DNA of 9,338 nucleotides from Sphingobacteriales bacterium (GCA_024640385.1 JAHEFC010000140.1:1-9338), one strand, 5' to 3'. Numbered from the stretch's first letter, positions 1 through 7,124 are shown. The notes: a model not told the origin generated them from the letters alone. Made by a program: numbers and translations.

Positions 1-292
1 CATCTACGATCAGCAGGCTGCCCTGAAAGATGCTGACTTTGTGTATGTAAAAAACTGGAGCACTTATACTGATTACGGAAGGATCTATTGCAACGATCCC
101 AAATGGATGCTCACCAATGAAAAATTAAGTGTGACCAACCATGCAAAGATCATGCATTGCCTTCCTGTCCGCAGGAATGTAGAGCTGAGTGATGAGGTGC
201 TGGACAGCCCTTCTTCCCTGGTCACCACTGAAGCGTCAAATCGTGTTTGGGCAGCACAGGCCGTGCTGGGCACCATACTTGAATCAAACTGA
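1..292 (+). CDS. argF': N-acylornithine carbamoyltransferase (acetyl- or succinyl-), C-terminal fragment
   Basis: The last 96 codons of a carbamoyltransferase are visible, read in the frame starting at base 2; the N-terminal two thirds lie off the left edge. The enzyme transfers the carbamoyl group of carbamoyl phosphate to N-acetyl- or N-succinyl-ornithine, giving the N-acylcitrulline (cytoplasm, arginine pathway). The evidence is the HCLPVRRN motif at 155-178, where the His-Cys-Leu-Pro loop is the transcarbamylase active-site loop, the KNW motif about 35 residues before it, and the EASNR helix near the C terminus. Recalled from memory, the Bacteroides fragilis succinylornithine enzyme has HCLPVRRN and EAANR at the same places, whereas classical OTCase has HCLPAFHD. 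The acyl-specificity residue (Glu92 in Xanthomonas AOTCase, Pro90 in B. fragilis SOTCase) is not in the window, so the substrate cannot be decided. The TGA stop lies 1 nt before argB, so the two are surely co-transcribed. Confidence 0.93.
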   Translation, partial: IYDQQAALKDADFVYVKNWSTYTDYGRIYCNDPKWMLTNEKLSVTNHAKIMHCLPVRRNVELSDEVLDSPSSLVTTEASNRVWAAQAVLGTILESN

Positions 293-293
293 T

Positions 294-1085
294 ATGCAGA
301 AAGAAACCTTATATGTGATCAAGATCGGAGGGAACATCATAGACGATGAGCAGCGCCTGGCTGCCTTCCTTTATTCCTTTTCATCTTTGAAAGGAAAGAA
401 GATCCTGGTTCATGGGGGCGGTAAACTGGCAACTAAACTTGCGGCTGATCTCAACATACCCCAACAGATGGTAGATGGAAGAAGGATCACCGACGCGGAA
501 ACCCTGAAGATCATCACCATGGTCTATGCAGGACTGATCAATAAAAATATAGTGGCGGCGCTGCAGATGCATGGTACCAATGCCATCGGGCTTACCGGTG
601 TTGATGGCAACCTCATCCTGTCTGAGAAAAGAAAGAATTCCTCCATCGATTATGGATTTGTGGGCGACGTGAAGAAAGTGAATGATGGATTTCTTTTATC
701 ATTATTGAACAACGATATCACCGTGGTGATAGCACCTGTAACCCATGATGGGCAGGGCTCCCTGTTGAACACAAATGCTGACACCATAGCGCAGGAGATA
801 GCCACGGCCATGGCTGCGCATTTTGCTGTGAACCTGATCTATTCTTTTGAAAAAACCGGGGTGCTCACTGATGTGAATGATGAGAACAGCCTGATCCCCC
901 TGCTTACCATGCCCTTGTACAAACAATACCGTGAAGAGCAGAAGATCTTTGCAGGTATGATACCAAAACTGGATAATGCCTTTGCAGCCATTGCGTCCGG
1001 TGTGAACAGAGTGACCATCGGAAAAGCCGAGGAACTTGAAGCGCTGACAGAAGGCAGAACCGGAACAATACTGACACATGAATGA
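294..1085 (+). CDS. argB: Acetylglutamate kinase (N-acetyl- or N-succinyl-glutamate kinase)
   Basis: A 263-residue cytoplasmic amino-acid kinase that phosphorylates N-acylglutamate with ATP, the second step of arginine synthesis. The start is the ATG at 294, 1 nt after the upstream stop; a longer reading from 189 would overlap the carbamoyltransferase gene and adds unrelated sequence. Family landmarks are all present: Lys10 in the KIGGN phosphate loop, Gly-Gly-Gly at 41-43, Arg64 in VDGRRITD (acylglutamate carboxylate binding), the NTNAD segment at 159-163 and Lys225 in the GMIPK segment. They match E. coli Lys8, Gly43-45, Arg66, Asn158/Asp162 and Lys217. The protein begins almost directly at the first beta strand, so it lacks the N-terminal helix of arginine-inhibited hexameric kinases; I infer a dimeric enzyme insensitive to arginine. 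Because the neighbouring transcarbamylase may be succinyl-specific, the true substrate may be N-succinylglutamate. The 3' end overlaps the next gene by 8 nt. Confidence 0.96.
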   Translation: MQKETLYVIKIGGNIIDDEQRLAAFLYSFSSLKGKKILVHGGGKLATKLAADLNIPQQMVDGRRITDAETLKIITMVYAGLINKNIVAALQMHGTNAIGLTGVDGNLILSEKRKNSSIDYGFVGDVKKVNDGFLLSLLNNDITVVIAPVTHDGQGSLLNTNADTIAQEIATAMAAHFAVNLIYSFEKTGVLTDVNDENSLIPLLTMPLYKQYREEQKIFAGMIPKLDNAFAAIASGVNRVTIGKAEELEALTEGRTGTILTHE

Positions 1086-2154
1086 ACATCAGCAATTATT
1101 TGAAAATGCAGTAGCTCTGCTGAAAGAGCTGATCTCCATACCTTCTTTTTCCAAAGAAGAACATGGCACTGCGGGCGCCATATCAAAATTCCTTGCCCTG
1201 CGATCGGTTGAACACAGCTGGGTAGGCAATAATATCTACGCCCTCAATAAACACTTCGATCCGGCCAAACCAACGCTCCTGTTGAATTCACATCACGATA
1301 CGGTAAAACCCAATAAGGGTTACACCCTCGATCCCTTCACTCCGCTGGAGAAAGATGGAAAGCTCTTTGGCCTTGGAAGCAATGATGCAGGCGGGGCACT
1401 GGTTTCACTGATCGCATGTTTCCTGCATTTCTATGAAAAAGAGGGTATGGCTTATAACATAGCCATCGCAGCCACTGCCGAAGAAGAGATATCAGGACCT
1501 AACGGCATAGAATACACCCTGAAATACCTGCCTGTTCCTGACTGTGCCATTGTGGGCGAACCTACACTGCTCAATATGGCCATTGCAGAAAGGGGCCTTA
1601 TGGTGCTGGACTGCGTTGCCAAAGGCCGTTCAGGACATGCAGCACGCAATGAAGGCGAAAATGCCATAACCAAAGCAGTAAAAGATATTGAATGGTTCAA
1701 CAGCTACTCATTCCCAAAAGTCTCAGGCCTGCTGGGCCCGGTGAAGATGACCGTAACGGTCATTGAAACCGATAACAAAGCCCATAACGTGGTCCCGGAC
1801 TCCTGCCGTTTCGTAACTGATATCCGTGTCAATGAATGCTACAGTTTTGAAGAGGTGCTGAACACTATAAAACAAAATGTGGCGGCAGAATGTACGCCCA
1901 GGAGTTTCAGGATGAGGTCCAGCATTATCCATGAAGACCACCCGCTGGTTGTGGCCGGAAAGAAACTGGGCAGAACCGTGTATGGCTCCCCCACTACGTC
2001 CGATAAAGCACTGATCCCCTGCCCGGCCCTCAAACTGGGACCCGGGGATTCAGCCCGCAGCCATACAGCAGATGAGTTTATCTTTATCGATGAGATCAGG
2101 CAGGGAATAGAACTCTATATCAACATCACCGGGTTACTCGCATATCCGCAATAA
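1078..2154 (+). CDS. argE: M20 family metallo-deacylase, probable N-acetyl(succinyl)citrulline deacylase (ArgE role)
   Basis: A 358-residue zinc-dependent M20 hydrolase. Conserved features are the first metal motif SHHDTV (His72, with catalytic-loop Asp74), the bridging Asp103 in SNDAGG, the EEE cluster at 135-137 (catalytic and metal Glu, most likely Glu136 and Glu137), Glu161 in VGEPT and the C-terminal metal His329 in SHTADEF. The GRSGHAAR segment near 183-190 is typical of the dimerisation domain inserted between the two catalytic halves. The start at 1078 overlaps the end of argB by 8 nt, a translational-coupling arrangement. By sequence alone this could be an ArgE, DapE or general M20 peptidase. 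Its place between argB and argH, next to an N-acylornithine carbamoyltransferase, makes removal of the acyl group from N-acylcitrulline the best reading, since in that route carbamoylation precedes deacylation. No signal peptide is seen, so it is cytoplasmic. Confidence 0.88.
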   Translation: MNEHQQLFENAVALLKELISIPSFSKEEHGTAGAISKFLALRSVEHSWVGNNIYALNKHFDPAKPTLLLNSHHDTVKPNKGYTLDPFTPLEKDGKLFGLGSNDAGGALVSLIACFLHFYEKEGMAYNIAIAATAEEEISGPNGIEYTLKYLPVPDCAIVGEPTLLNMAIAERGLMVLDCVAKGRSGHAARNEGENAITKAVKDIEWFNSYSFPKVSGLLGPVKMTVTVIETDNKAHNVVPDSCRFVTDIRVNECYSFEEVLNTIKQNVAAECTPRSFRMRSSIIHEDHPLVVAGKKLGRTVYGSPTTSDKALIPCPALKLGPGDSARSHTADEFIFIDEIRQGIELYINITGLLAYPQ

Positions 2155-2163
2155 AACAAAGCA

Positions 2164-3465
2164 ATGAAACTCTGGCAGAAAGACAGCACCAAGGTATCTG
2201 AACTGATAGAGACATTTACGGTTGGTCGTGACCGTGAGTTTGACCTGCTGCTGGCAGCATTTGATGTACAGGGATCCATTGCGCATGTGACCATGCTGGG
2301 CGAAACCGGCCTCATGACCCCCGAAGAATCTGCACTGGCAATTGCAGGATTGAAGGAGATCGCTGCCCTTATTGAGCAAGGTGAATTTGTTATTGAAGAA
2401 GGTGTTGAAGACGTGCACAGCCAGGTGGAATTCCTGCTCACCAAAAAGATCGGGGAGGCCGGCAAGAAGATACATAGCGGACGGAGCCGGAACGACCAGG
2501 TTGCGGTGGATATTAAATTATTCCTCAGGGCTTCAATAATGGAACTGAAATCCGAGGTAAAGCAACTCTTTGATCTGCTGATGTTGTCAAGTGAAAAATA
2601 CAAGGACCACCTGTTGCCCGGCTATACACACCTGCAGCTGGCCATGCCCTCTTCCTTTGGATTATGGCTGGGCTCCTATGCAGAGAGTCTGGTGGACGAT
2701 ATGGAAATGGTACACGCCGCTTATGTTGTTGCCAACAAGAATCCGCTTGGAAGTGGCGCTGGTTATGGCTCTTCATTCCCCCTGAACCGCAAACGGACCA
2801 CCGAACTGCTCGGCTTCCAGACACTGAACTGGAACTCCGCCTATGCACAAATGAGCAGGGGCAAAACTGAAAAACTGGTGTCCATGGCCCTGAGTTCTGT
2901 AGCCGCCACCCTCAACAAGCTTTCCATGGACTGCTGCCTTTATATGAACCAGCAGTTCGGTTTCATCAGCTTCCCTGATTATCTTACCACTGGCAGCAGC
3001 ATCATGCCGCACAAGAAAAATCCCGATGTATTTGAACTGATCAGGGGCAAATGCAACAGGATCCAGTCGGTCCCCAACGAACTCACTATGCTCACCACCA
3101 ATCTCCCCTCAGGCTATCATCGCGAGATGCAGCTCACCAAAGAGATCCTGTTCCCTGCCATGCAGGAACTGGTCATGTGCATCAGGCTCATGCGGGTAAT
3201 GCTGGAAGGGCTGCAGGTGAAAGAAGGGATTCTGATGGACGAAAAATACAAATACCTGTTCAGCGTGGAAGCGGTCAATGAATTGGTGAATCAGGGCCTA
3301 TCATTCCGTGATGCATACCGCGAGGTAGGCAACAGGATCGAGAAAGGAGAATTCAGTTTCGATCCTTCAAAAAAACTGCAGCATACCCATGAGGGAAGTA
3401 TCGGGAATCTATCTAATGATGAGATCCGGAGCGAGATGGAGAAGGTGATGAATAAGTTTACATAA
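2164..3465 (+). CDS. argH: Argininosuccinate lyase
   Basis: A 433-residue member of the fumarase/aspartase superfamily that splits argininosuccinate into arginine and fumarate, the last step of arginine synthesis; the active enzyme is a cytoplasmic homotetramer. The superfamily signature is GSSIMPHKKNPD at 277-288 with the probable catalytic Ser279. Other signatures are HSGRSRNDQ at 104-112 and GYTHLQ at 153-158, containing the active-site His156. The length is slightly below the usual 450-470, with the shortfall at the C-terminal helical region. His283 stands where many lyases have Gln (MPQKKNP); I take it as a lineage variant. It starts 9 nt after the deacylase stop, ends the operon, and its TAA stop forms the first bases of the long hairpin that follows. 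Confidence 0.97.
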   Translation: MKLWQKDSTKVSELIETFTVGRDREFDLLLAAFDVQGSIAHVTMLGETGLMTPEESALAIAGLKEIAALIEQGEFVIEEGVEDVHSQVEFLLTKKIGEAGKKIHSGRSRNDQVAVDIKLFLRASIMELKSEVKQLFDLLMLSSEKYKDHLLPGYTHLQLAMPSSFGLWLGSYAESLVDDMEMVHAAYVVANKNPLGSGAGYGSSFPLNRKRTTELLGFQTLNWNSAYAQMSRGKTEKLVSMALSSVAATLNKLSMDCCLYMNQQFGFISFPDYLTTGSSIMPHKKNPDVFELIRGKCNRIQSVPNELTMLTTNLPSGYHREMQLTKEILFPAMQELVMCIRLMRVMLEGLQVKEGILMDEKYKYLFSVEAVNELVNQGLSFRDAYREVGNRIEKGEFSFDPSKKLQHTHEGSIGNLSNDEIRSEMEKVMNKFT

Positions 3466-3561
3466 GATAGAAAAATAGAGAGAGAGGGAGATAGGGAGCC
3501 TCTAGAGTGCAGGTTACATCAAAGGGCTCCCTATCTTTCTCTCTCTCTATCTTACTATCTT
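3464..3561. terminator. Long stop-to-stop inverted repeat, probable bidirectional terminator
   Basis: The left arm (3464-3500) and right arm (3525-3561) are 37 nt each and pair along their whole length apart from two mismatches (A-A and A-C), with two G-U wobbles in the RNA. The loop is 24 nt (3501-3524). The left arm is almost purely purine (GA-rich) and the right arm almost purely pyrimidine. The inner end carries the G+C-rich GGGAGCC/GGCTCCC part. The structure starts inside the argH stop codon and ends at the base before the response-regulator stop. For argH transcripts it is followed by a short T run (3560-3563); for transcripts from the other strand the T-richness is weaker. Its position between convergent genes makes shared intrinsic termination the natural role. 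Confidence 0.75.
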
Positions 3562-4299
3562 TTATAGCGACATCATCTCCTTGAACTTAACCGCCTGCCT
3601 GCGGCTTACTTCAATTTTCTCGCCGCCTTTGATCTCCAGCAAAAGACCTCCGTTGAAATAAGGTTCCACTTTCTCGATCATGCGAAGATTCACAATATGC
3701 TTTCGGTTTGCACGGAAGAAAACTTTTTCGTCCAGCCTTTCTTCCAGCGCATTCAACGATTTTAGAATGAGGGGCTTATTGGTACTGAAATAAACCTTGG
3801 CATAGTTACCTACTGATTCAAAAAGCCTGATATCAGAAAGCTTCACAAACCAGCATCGTTCACCATCTTTCACAAAAACCTGGTCGTTATCACTCAGTAT
3901 GCCTCGCTGTACCGCGGGATGCTCAGCATGACCGTTTTCTTTTTCCTCCAGTGTCTCCAGTTTATGAATGGCATCAGCGAGACGGCCCGGATCGATAGGC
4001 TTGAGGAGATAATCCAGGGCATTCACTTCAAATGCTTTCAGGGCATATTCATCATAGGCAGTGGTAAAGATCACATGGGGTGATTTTTCCAGTTCTGCCA
4101 GCATATCAAATCCGGTCTTTCCCGGCATCTGGATATCCAGGAAAATAAGATCAGGCTGCAATTCATCGATCTTCTGGATTCCTTCCGCTGCATTTGTTGC
4201 CTCGGCCACAACTTCAACTTCAGGATGCTCCATAAGTAGTTTCCGGAGTTCATTTCTTGCTAACCTTTCGTCGTCAATAATTATGACTCTTTTTGACAT
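3562..4299 (-). CDS. LytTR-family response regulator
   Basis: A 245-residue two-domain transcription factor. Residues 1-120 form a receiver domain with the acidic pair Asp9/Asp10, the phospho-acceptor Asp55 in FLDIQMPG, Thr79/Thr80 and Lys100 in the LLKPID switch motif. Residues from about 139 to 245 are a LytTR DNA-binding domain, shown by the SVGNYAKVYF segment, the FFRANRKHIVNL segment and the closing SRRQAVKFK. A charged linker (about 115-135) separates them. LytTR domains bind imperfect direct repeats as dimers. The gene lies 11 nt downstream of a LytS-type kinase gene on the same strand, which is very likely its phosphodonor and cotranscribed with it. The regulated genes cannot be read from the window; autoregulation or control of the divergent secreted-protein gene at 5549 is possible. 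Its 3' end abuts the long hairpin shared with the arginine operon. Confidence 0.95.
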   Translation of the reverse strand: MSKRVIIIDDERLARNELRKLLMEHPEVEVVAEATNAAEGIQKIDELQPDLIFLDIQMPGKTGFDMLAELEKSPHVIFTTAYDEYALKAFEVNALDYLLKPIDPGRLADAIHKLETLEEKENGHAEHPAVQRGILSDNDQVFVKDGERCWFVKLSDIRLFESVGNYAKVYFSTNKPLILKSLNALEERLDEKVFFRANRKHIVNLRMIEKVEPYFNGGLLLEIKGGEKIEVSRRQAVKFKEMMSL

Positions 4300-4310
4300 A
4301 AGTTTACCAG

Positions 4311-5363
4311 TTAGTTCTGTATCGGTATTTTTACTTTCGCTTCAACAATATTACCGGGCATATCGTGGATCTCAAACTCAGCTCCGGGTCCAAACAACAA
4401 GCCAAGCCTGCTGGAAGTACTCTGCAAGCCAAATCCTTCTTTGTTAATTCCCCCATTCAGCCTGCCGGTATTTCTTACGATCAGTTCGTGATGATCGTCT
4501 TTAAAATCTGAAATGATCTTCACCAGTCCGCCCGTTATATTCTTACTGATCCCGTGTTTGATCGCGTTCTCCACCAGGGTCTGCAACATCATATAAGGCA
4601 CCGGCTGATTCAGTGTGTCTTCATCAATATCATATTCAACTTTCAGTCGGTCTTCAAACCGTATATGCTCGAGTGCCAGATAATCTCTCACAATGCCGAG
4701 TTCACGCGTAAGCGGAACAGTTTCAATGTTCTCGGCCTGCATACTGCTCCTGAGAATATTACTCAATTCAGTAATGGCATCCCTCGCGCGGGAGGGATTT
4801 TCATCGATCAATGCCCTGATACTGTTCAGCGCATTGAAAATAAAATGCGGATTGATATGCGATTTGATCGTTTTCAATTCAAGCTCTTTTACAAGGGCCT
4901 GCAGTTTAAGCGTATCGAATTGCTGCTTGCGCGACTTATTGATGTAATGGAACATAAAATAGATCATGTTCCAGATGAAGAGATAAAGAAATGAGTAAAA
5001 TGAATTACTCATCACCAGGAAAGAAAGCTTCACATCACCTTCCTGGTCCAGCCTGATATTAAGCCATTTAGTCAGAAAGGTATCGAGCACACCGATGACC
5101 ACGGCGTAAACCAGGTTAACGATCAGGAAGCCGGCTATTTGCGCATTGAGCGGCCGCTGCAAAAGATTGAACCTGTGGATGGTATTTCTCATCAGGTGAG
5201 TGAATACCAGGCCCAGGATCACAAAGATCATCAGCCGGCCAATGAAGAAGGTATTGAAACTGTCGAATGTTATGGCGAAGAACGTATTGGTCAGCACAAA
5301 CGTTCCCCAGCCAATTGCCTGAAACAACCAGTATTTAGGGATGCGTTGTAAAAAATTAGCCAT
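4311..5363 (-). CDS. LytS/YpdA-type membrane sensor histidine kinase
   Basis: A 350-residue kinase from the ATG at 5363. Four hydrophobic segments lie at about residues 12-33, 40-59, 74-94 and 113-140, with no sizeable extracytoplasmic sensor domain. A short coiled linker then leads to the His_kinase motif SHINPHFIFNALN (about 168-180), where His173 is the expected phosphorylated residue. An ATP-binding HATPase_c domain follows, with the N box LVENAIKHG (Asn266) and the G box GFGLQSTSSRL (310-320). An in-frame upstream ATG at 5447 would add 28 residues. I reject it because members of this family begin with a sequence like LLQRIPKYWLFQ, and because that extension would cover the best promoter-like element. 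It is followed after 11 nt by the LytTR regulator gene, giving a kinase-regulator pair on the minus strand. The stimulus is unknown. Confidence 0.92.
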   Translation of the reverse strand: MANFLQRIPKYWLFQAIGWGTFVLTNTFFAITFDSFNTFFIGRLMIFVILGLVFTHLMRNTIHRFNLLQRPLNAQIAGFLIVNLVYAVVIGVLDTFLTKWLNIRLDQEGDVKLSFLVMSNSFYSFLYLFIWNMIYFMFHYINKSRKQQFDTLKLQALVKELELKTIKSHINPHFIFNALNSIRALIDENPSRARDAITELSNILRSSMQAENIETVPLTRELGIVRDYLALEHIRFEDRLKVEYDIDEDTLNQPVPYMMLQTLVENAIKHGISKNITGGLVKIISDFKDDHHELIVRNTGRLNGGINKEGFGLQSTSSRLGLLFGPGAEFEIHDMPGNIVEAKVKIPIQN

Positions 5364-5374
5364 AACTGTGAGAA

Positions 5375-5382
5375 CAAATCTA
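5375..5382 (-). promoter_or_regulatory. Candidate Bacteroidota -7 element for the kinase-regulator operon
   Basis: On the minus strand these bases read TAGATTTG, a full match to the Bacteroidota -7 consensus TAnnTTTG. The element ends 11 nt before the kinase ATG, so the implied leader would be only a few nucleotides. A -33 TTTG at normal spacing is not clear; the nearest TTG (part of ATTGGGG) is about 15 nt upstream, which is short. The call rests on the consensus match and position alone. Confidence 0.35.
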
Positions 5383-5384
5383 AT

Positions 5385-5425
5385 GGATTGGTTACCCCAA
5401 TTTAAACTTTTTGGATTAATGGTTA
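5385..5425. promoter_or_regulatory. Repeated GGATT...GGTTA motifs, possible regulator binding sites
   Basis: GGATT at 5385-5389 runs into GGTTA at 5390-5394; a second GGATT at 5413-5417 is followed after 3 nt by GGTTA at 5421-5425. The two GGTTA copies start 31 bp apart, about three helical turns, on the same face of DNA and just upstream of the kinase start. LytTR proteins recognise direct repeats, so autoregulatory sites are conceivable. The repeats are short and could be chance in AT-rich sequence. Confidence 0.22.
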
Positions 5426-5477
5426 AATATATAGTCCAAAGGCTCAACGATTAGTAATAATACCTAGTGCTTTTGCC

Positions 5478-5520
5478 ATTGCGCAATAAAATTTTATAGC
5501 CAATATTTACGTTATAAAAT
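5478..5520. repeat. Palindrome and AT-rich inverted repeat in the divergent control region
   Basis: ATTGCGCAAT at 5478-5487 is a perfect 10-bp palindrome. It is followed by a perfect 8-bp inverted repeat, ATTTTATA at 5491-5498 and TATAAAAT at 5513-5520, with 14 nt between the arms. Both lie 29-71 bp upstream of the secreted-protein ATG at 5549, where promoter and operator sequence is expected. No good TTTG/TAnnTTTG pair was found for that gene. The rest of the 185-nt gap (5364-5548) shows nothing further that I can support. Confidence 0.35.
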
Positions 5521-5548
5521 CAATCCGTTCCCTGATTTAATCCAATTT

Positions 5549-7081
5549 ATGAAAGCTAAATCTACCCATGTTCTTATCTTATTGATTGTTATACTGTTCG
5601 CTCTGCCGGACAGGATGCAGGCGCAGACTGGAAGGGTTATGATCAATGAATATATGCCCTGGCCGGGTAATGCCTGTGGCACTACTTCTGAGTTTGTGGA
5701 GTTATTCAATATGGGTCCCGGTCCCGTCAATATTGGTTGTTATGTGCTCACCGACGGTGATTTTTCGGTTACCATTCCGGCCGGTACCGTCATGTACCCG
5801 GGGGATTATTATGTCATTGCCGGTCAATCGCTCCTGATAGCACCATGTGCAAATTTTACCAAGAACGTGGTACCTGACCTGAACTGGAACACCTGTAACT
5901 GTACCAATGCACCAATTCCCGCGTTCGGCGATGGTTTTTTTACAGACGGTGGATTTGCCAGTGAACAGGTAGTGTTGTTGACCCCATACGGCACGGAAAT
6001 GGACGCCATATTCAGGCAGTTCCCGGGAGAAACTTCATCGTTGATCACCACTAAGGCATCACCTGGTTGCGGTTCGTTCACCTTTGACCTTGACCTGATG
6101 ACCATCAATTATGAGACCATCGGTGAATCTGCGGGTAGGGGTAACTCCATTGCCCGAAAACTGGATGGAGGCTGCGGATGGGTGAAAGACACCCAACAAA
6201 CGGGATCAGAAACCAATAATACGCCAGGTGCCAGATATGAATTCACTATGTCCATGTTTATTACTGAAGACCTTTATTGCACCGGAGGTTCGGCACGATT
6301 CGTTGTTGACCAGACGCGTCCTGAAGACTGGTTCCCGGTAGATTATATTCTTGCCTATGATTCTGACAACGACGGTCAGTTCACATTTAATGATACATAT
6401 ACCACCGGTATCGATTATACCTCACCAGATGTAGTGATCAGTGGCCTGCCCTATGGATATTATGCCATCAGCCTGGGGCCCAAGCAGAGTTGCAGTTACC
6501 AGAATTTCACTTTTGCTATCGGACCATGTTCTACACTGGGATATAAGCTTCATTCTTTCGATGCAGATAAATTCATGAACGACCTGTTGTTCACGGCTTC
6601 GATCAGCGGTGCCGACGAACTGGCCGACATCGTTCTTGAGGGTAGTACCAACGGCAGGGATTTCATAAAGATCGATAATGTGAAATACAGTGAGACCTCC
6701 AATATGCAGAATCTTACTTATACCCTGAATGGCAATACCCCATACACATATTTCAGGCTGATGATGGTGGATAGGGATCACAAAGCTTCCTATTCAGAAG
6801 TGAAGAGGATCAATGTGATCAAAGGCCCGGTCAAAATGAAGTTGGCTGGAAACCCCGTCAGCAACCAGATCAGGCTTTACGCTTCCACAACGAGGAGAGA
6901 AAACGTTGAGATCCAACTGGTTAATGCGGCAGGACAGATGCTACAGCACCAGAAATTCAATGTTTCGGCCGGAACCAGCCTCCTGCAGCTCCCTGTAGAC
7001 AGGATCCCGGCAGGTATTTATTTCCTCAGAACCCAGATCGGGGATAATTATGTGGAATCTTTCAGGGTGATAAAGCAGTGA
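5549..7081 (+). CDS. Secreted lamin-tail-domain protein with type IX secretion sorting domain
   Basis: A 510-residue exported protein of unknown function. Residues 1-25 are a Sec signal peptide: basic start, hydrophobic VLILLIVILFAL, and probable cleavage after MQA (25/26). Residues from about 27 to 150 resemble a lamin tail domain (VMINEYMPWPG, then EFVELFN, NIGCYVLTD and YYVIAG), an Ig-like fold common in Bacteroidota surface proteins. About 235-330 is a segment I cannot assign; it contains a DSDNDG calcium-loop-like stretch at 271-276. About 335-424 looks like the beta-sandwich domain often preceding sorting tails (EGSTNGRDF, YFRLMMVDRD, YSEVKRI). About 430-510 is a T9SS type A sorting domain (GNPVSNQIRL, then IPAGIYFLR and a FRVIKQ end). 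The predicted mature protein has ten cysteines, all before residue 330. I infer export to the periplasm by Sec and across the outer membrane by T9SS. It is divergent from the kinase gene. Confidence 0.87.
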   Translation: MKAKSTHVLILLIVILFALPDRMQAQTGRVMINEYMPWPGNACGTTSEFVELFNMGPGPVNIGCYVLTDGDFSVTIPAGTVMYPGDYYVIAGQSLLIAPCANFTKNVVPDLNWNTCNCTNAPIPAFGDGFFTDGGFASEQVVLLTPYGTEMDAIFRQFPGETSSLITTKASPGCGSFTFDLDLMTINYETIGESAGRGNSIARKLDGGCGWVKDTQQTGSETNNTPGARYEFTMSMFITEDLYCTGGSARFVVDQTRPEDWFPVDYILAYDSDNDGQFTFNDTYTTGIDYTSPDVVISGLPYGYYAISLGPKQSCSYQNFTFAIGPCSTLGYKLHSFDADKFMNDLLFTASISGADELADIVLEGSTNGRDFIKIDNVKYSETSNMQNLTYTLNGNTPYTYFRLMMVDRDHKASYSEVKRINVIKGPVKMKLAGNPVSNQIRLYASTTRRENVEIQLVNAAGQMLQHQKFNVSAGTSLLQLPVDRIPAGIYFLRTQIGDNYVESFRVIKQ

Positions 7082-7124
7082 TCTAAAACATAATGCTCAA
7101 TTAATTGTTAGAAAATCCAGTATT

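Noticed and set aside
189..293. A 35-codon N-terminal extension of argB
   Set aside because: It lies out of frame over the end of the carbamoyltransferase gene and does not look like kinase sequence; the ATG at 294 gives the normal family length and N terminus.
2115..2603. A 162-codon open frame antisense to the start of argH
   Set aside because: It is Ser-rich shadow sequence opposite a conserved gene, with no family resemblance.
3466..3560. The GA/CT-rich arms as a CRISPR or simple tandem repeat array
   Set aside because: The units are not regularly spaced and the two arms are inverted, not tandem; a hairpin explains them.
5364..5447. A 28-codon N-terminal extension of the histidine kinase from the ATG at 5447
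   Set aside because: The added residues are unlike the family's N terminus and cover AT-rich promoter-like sequence; the ATG at 5363 fits better.
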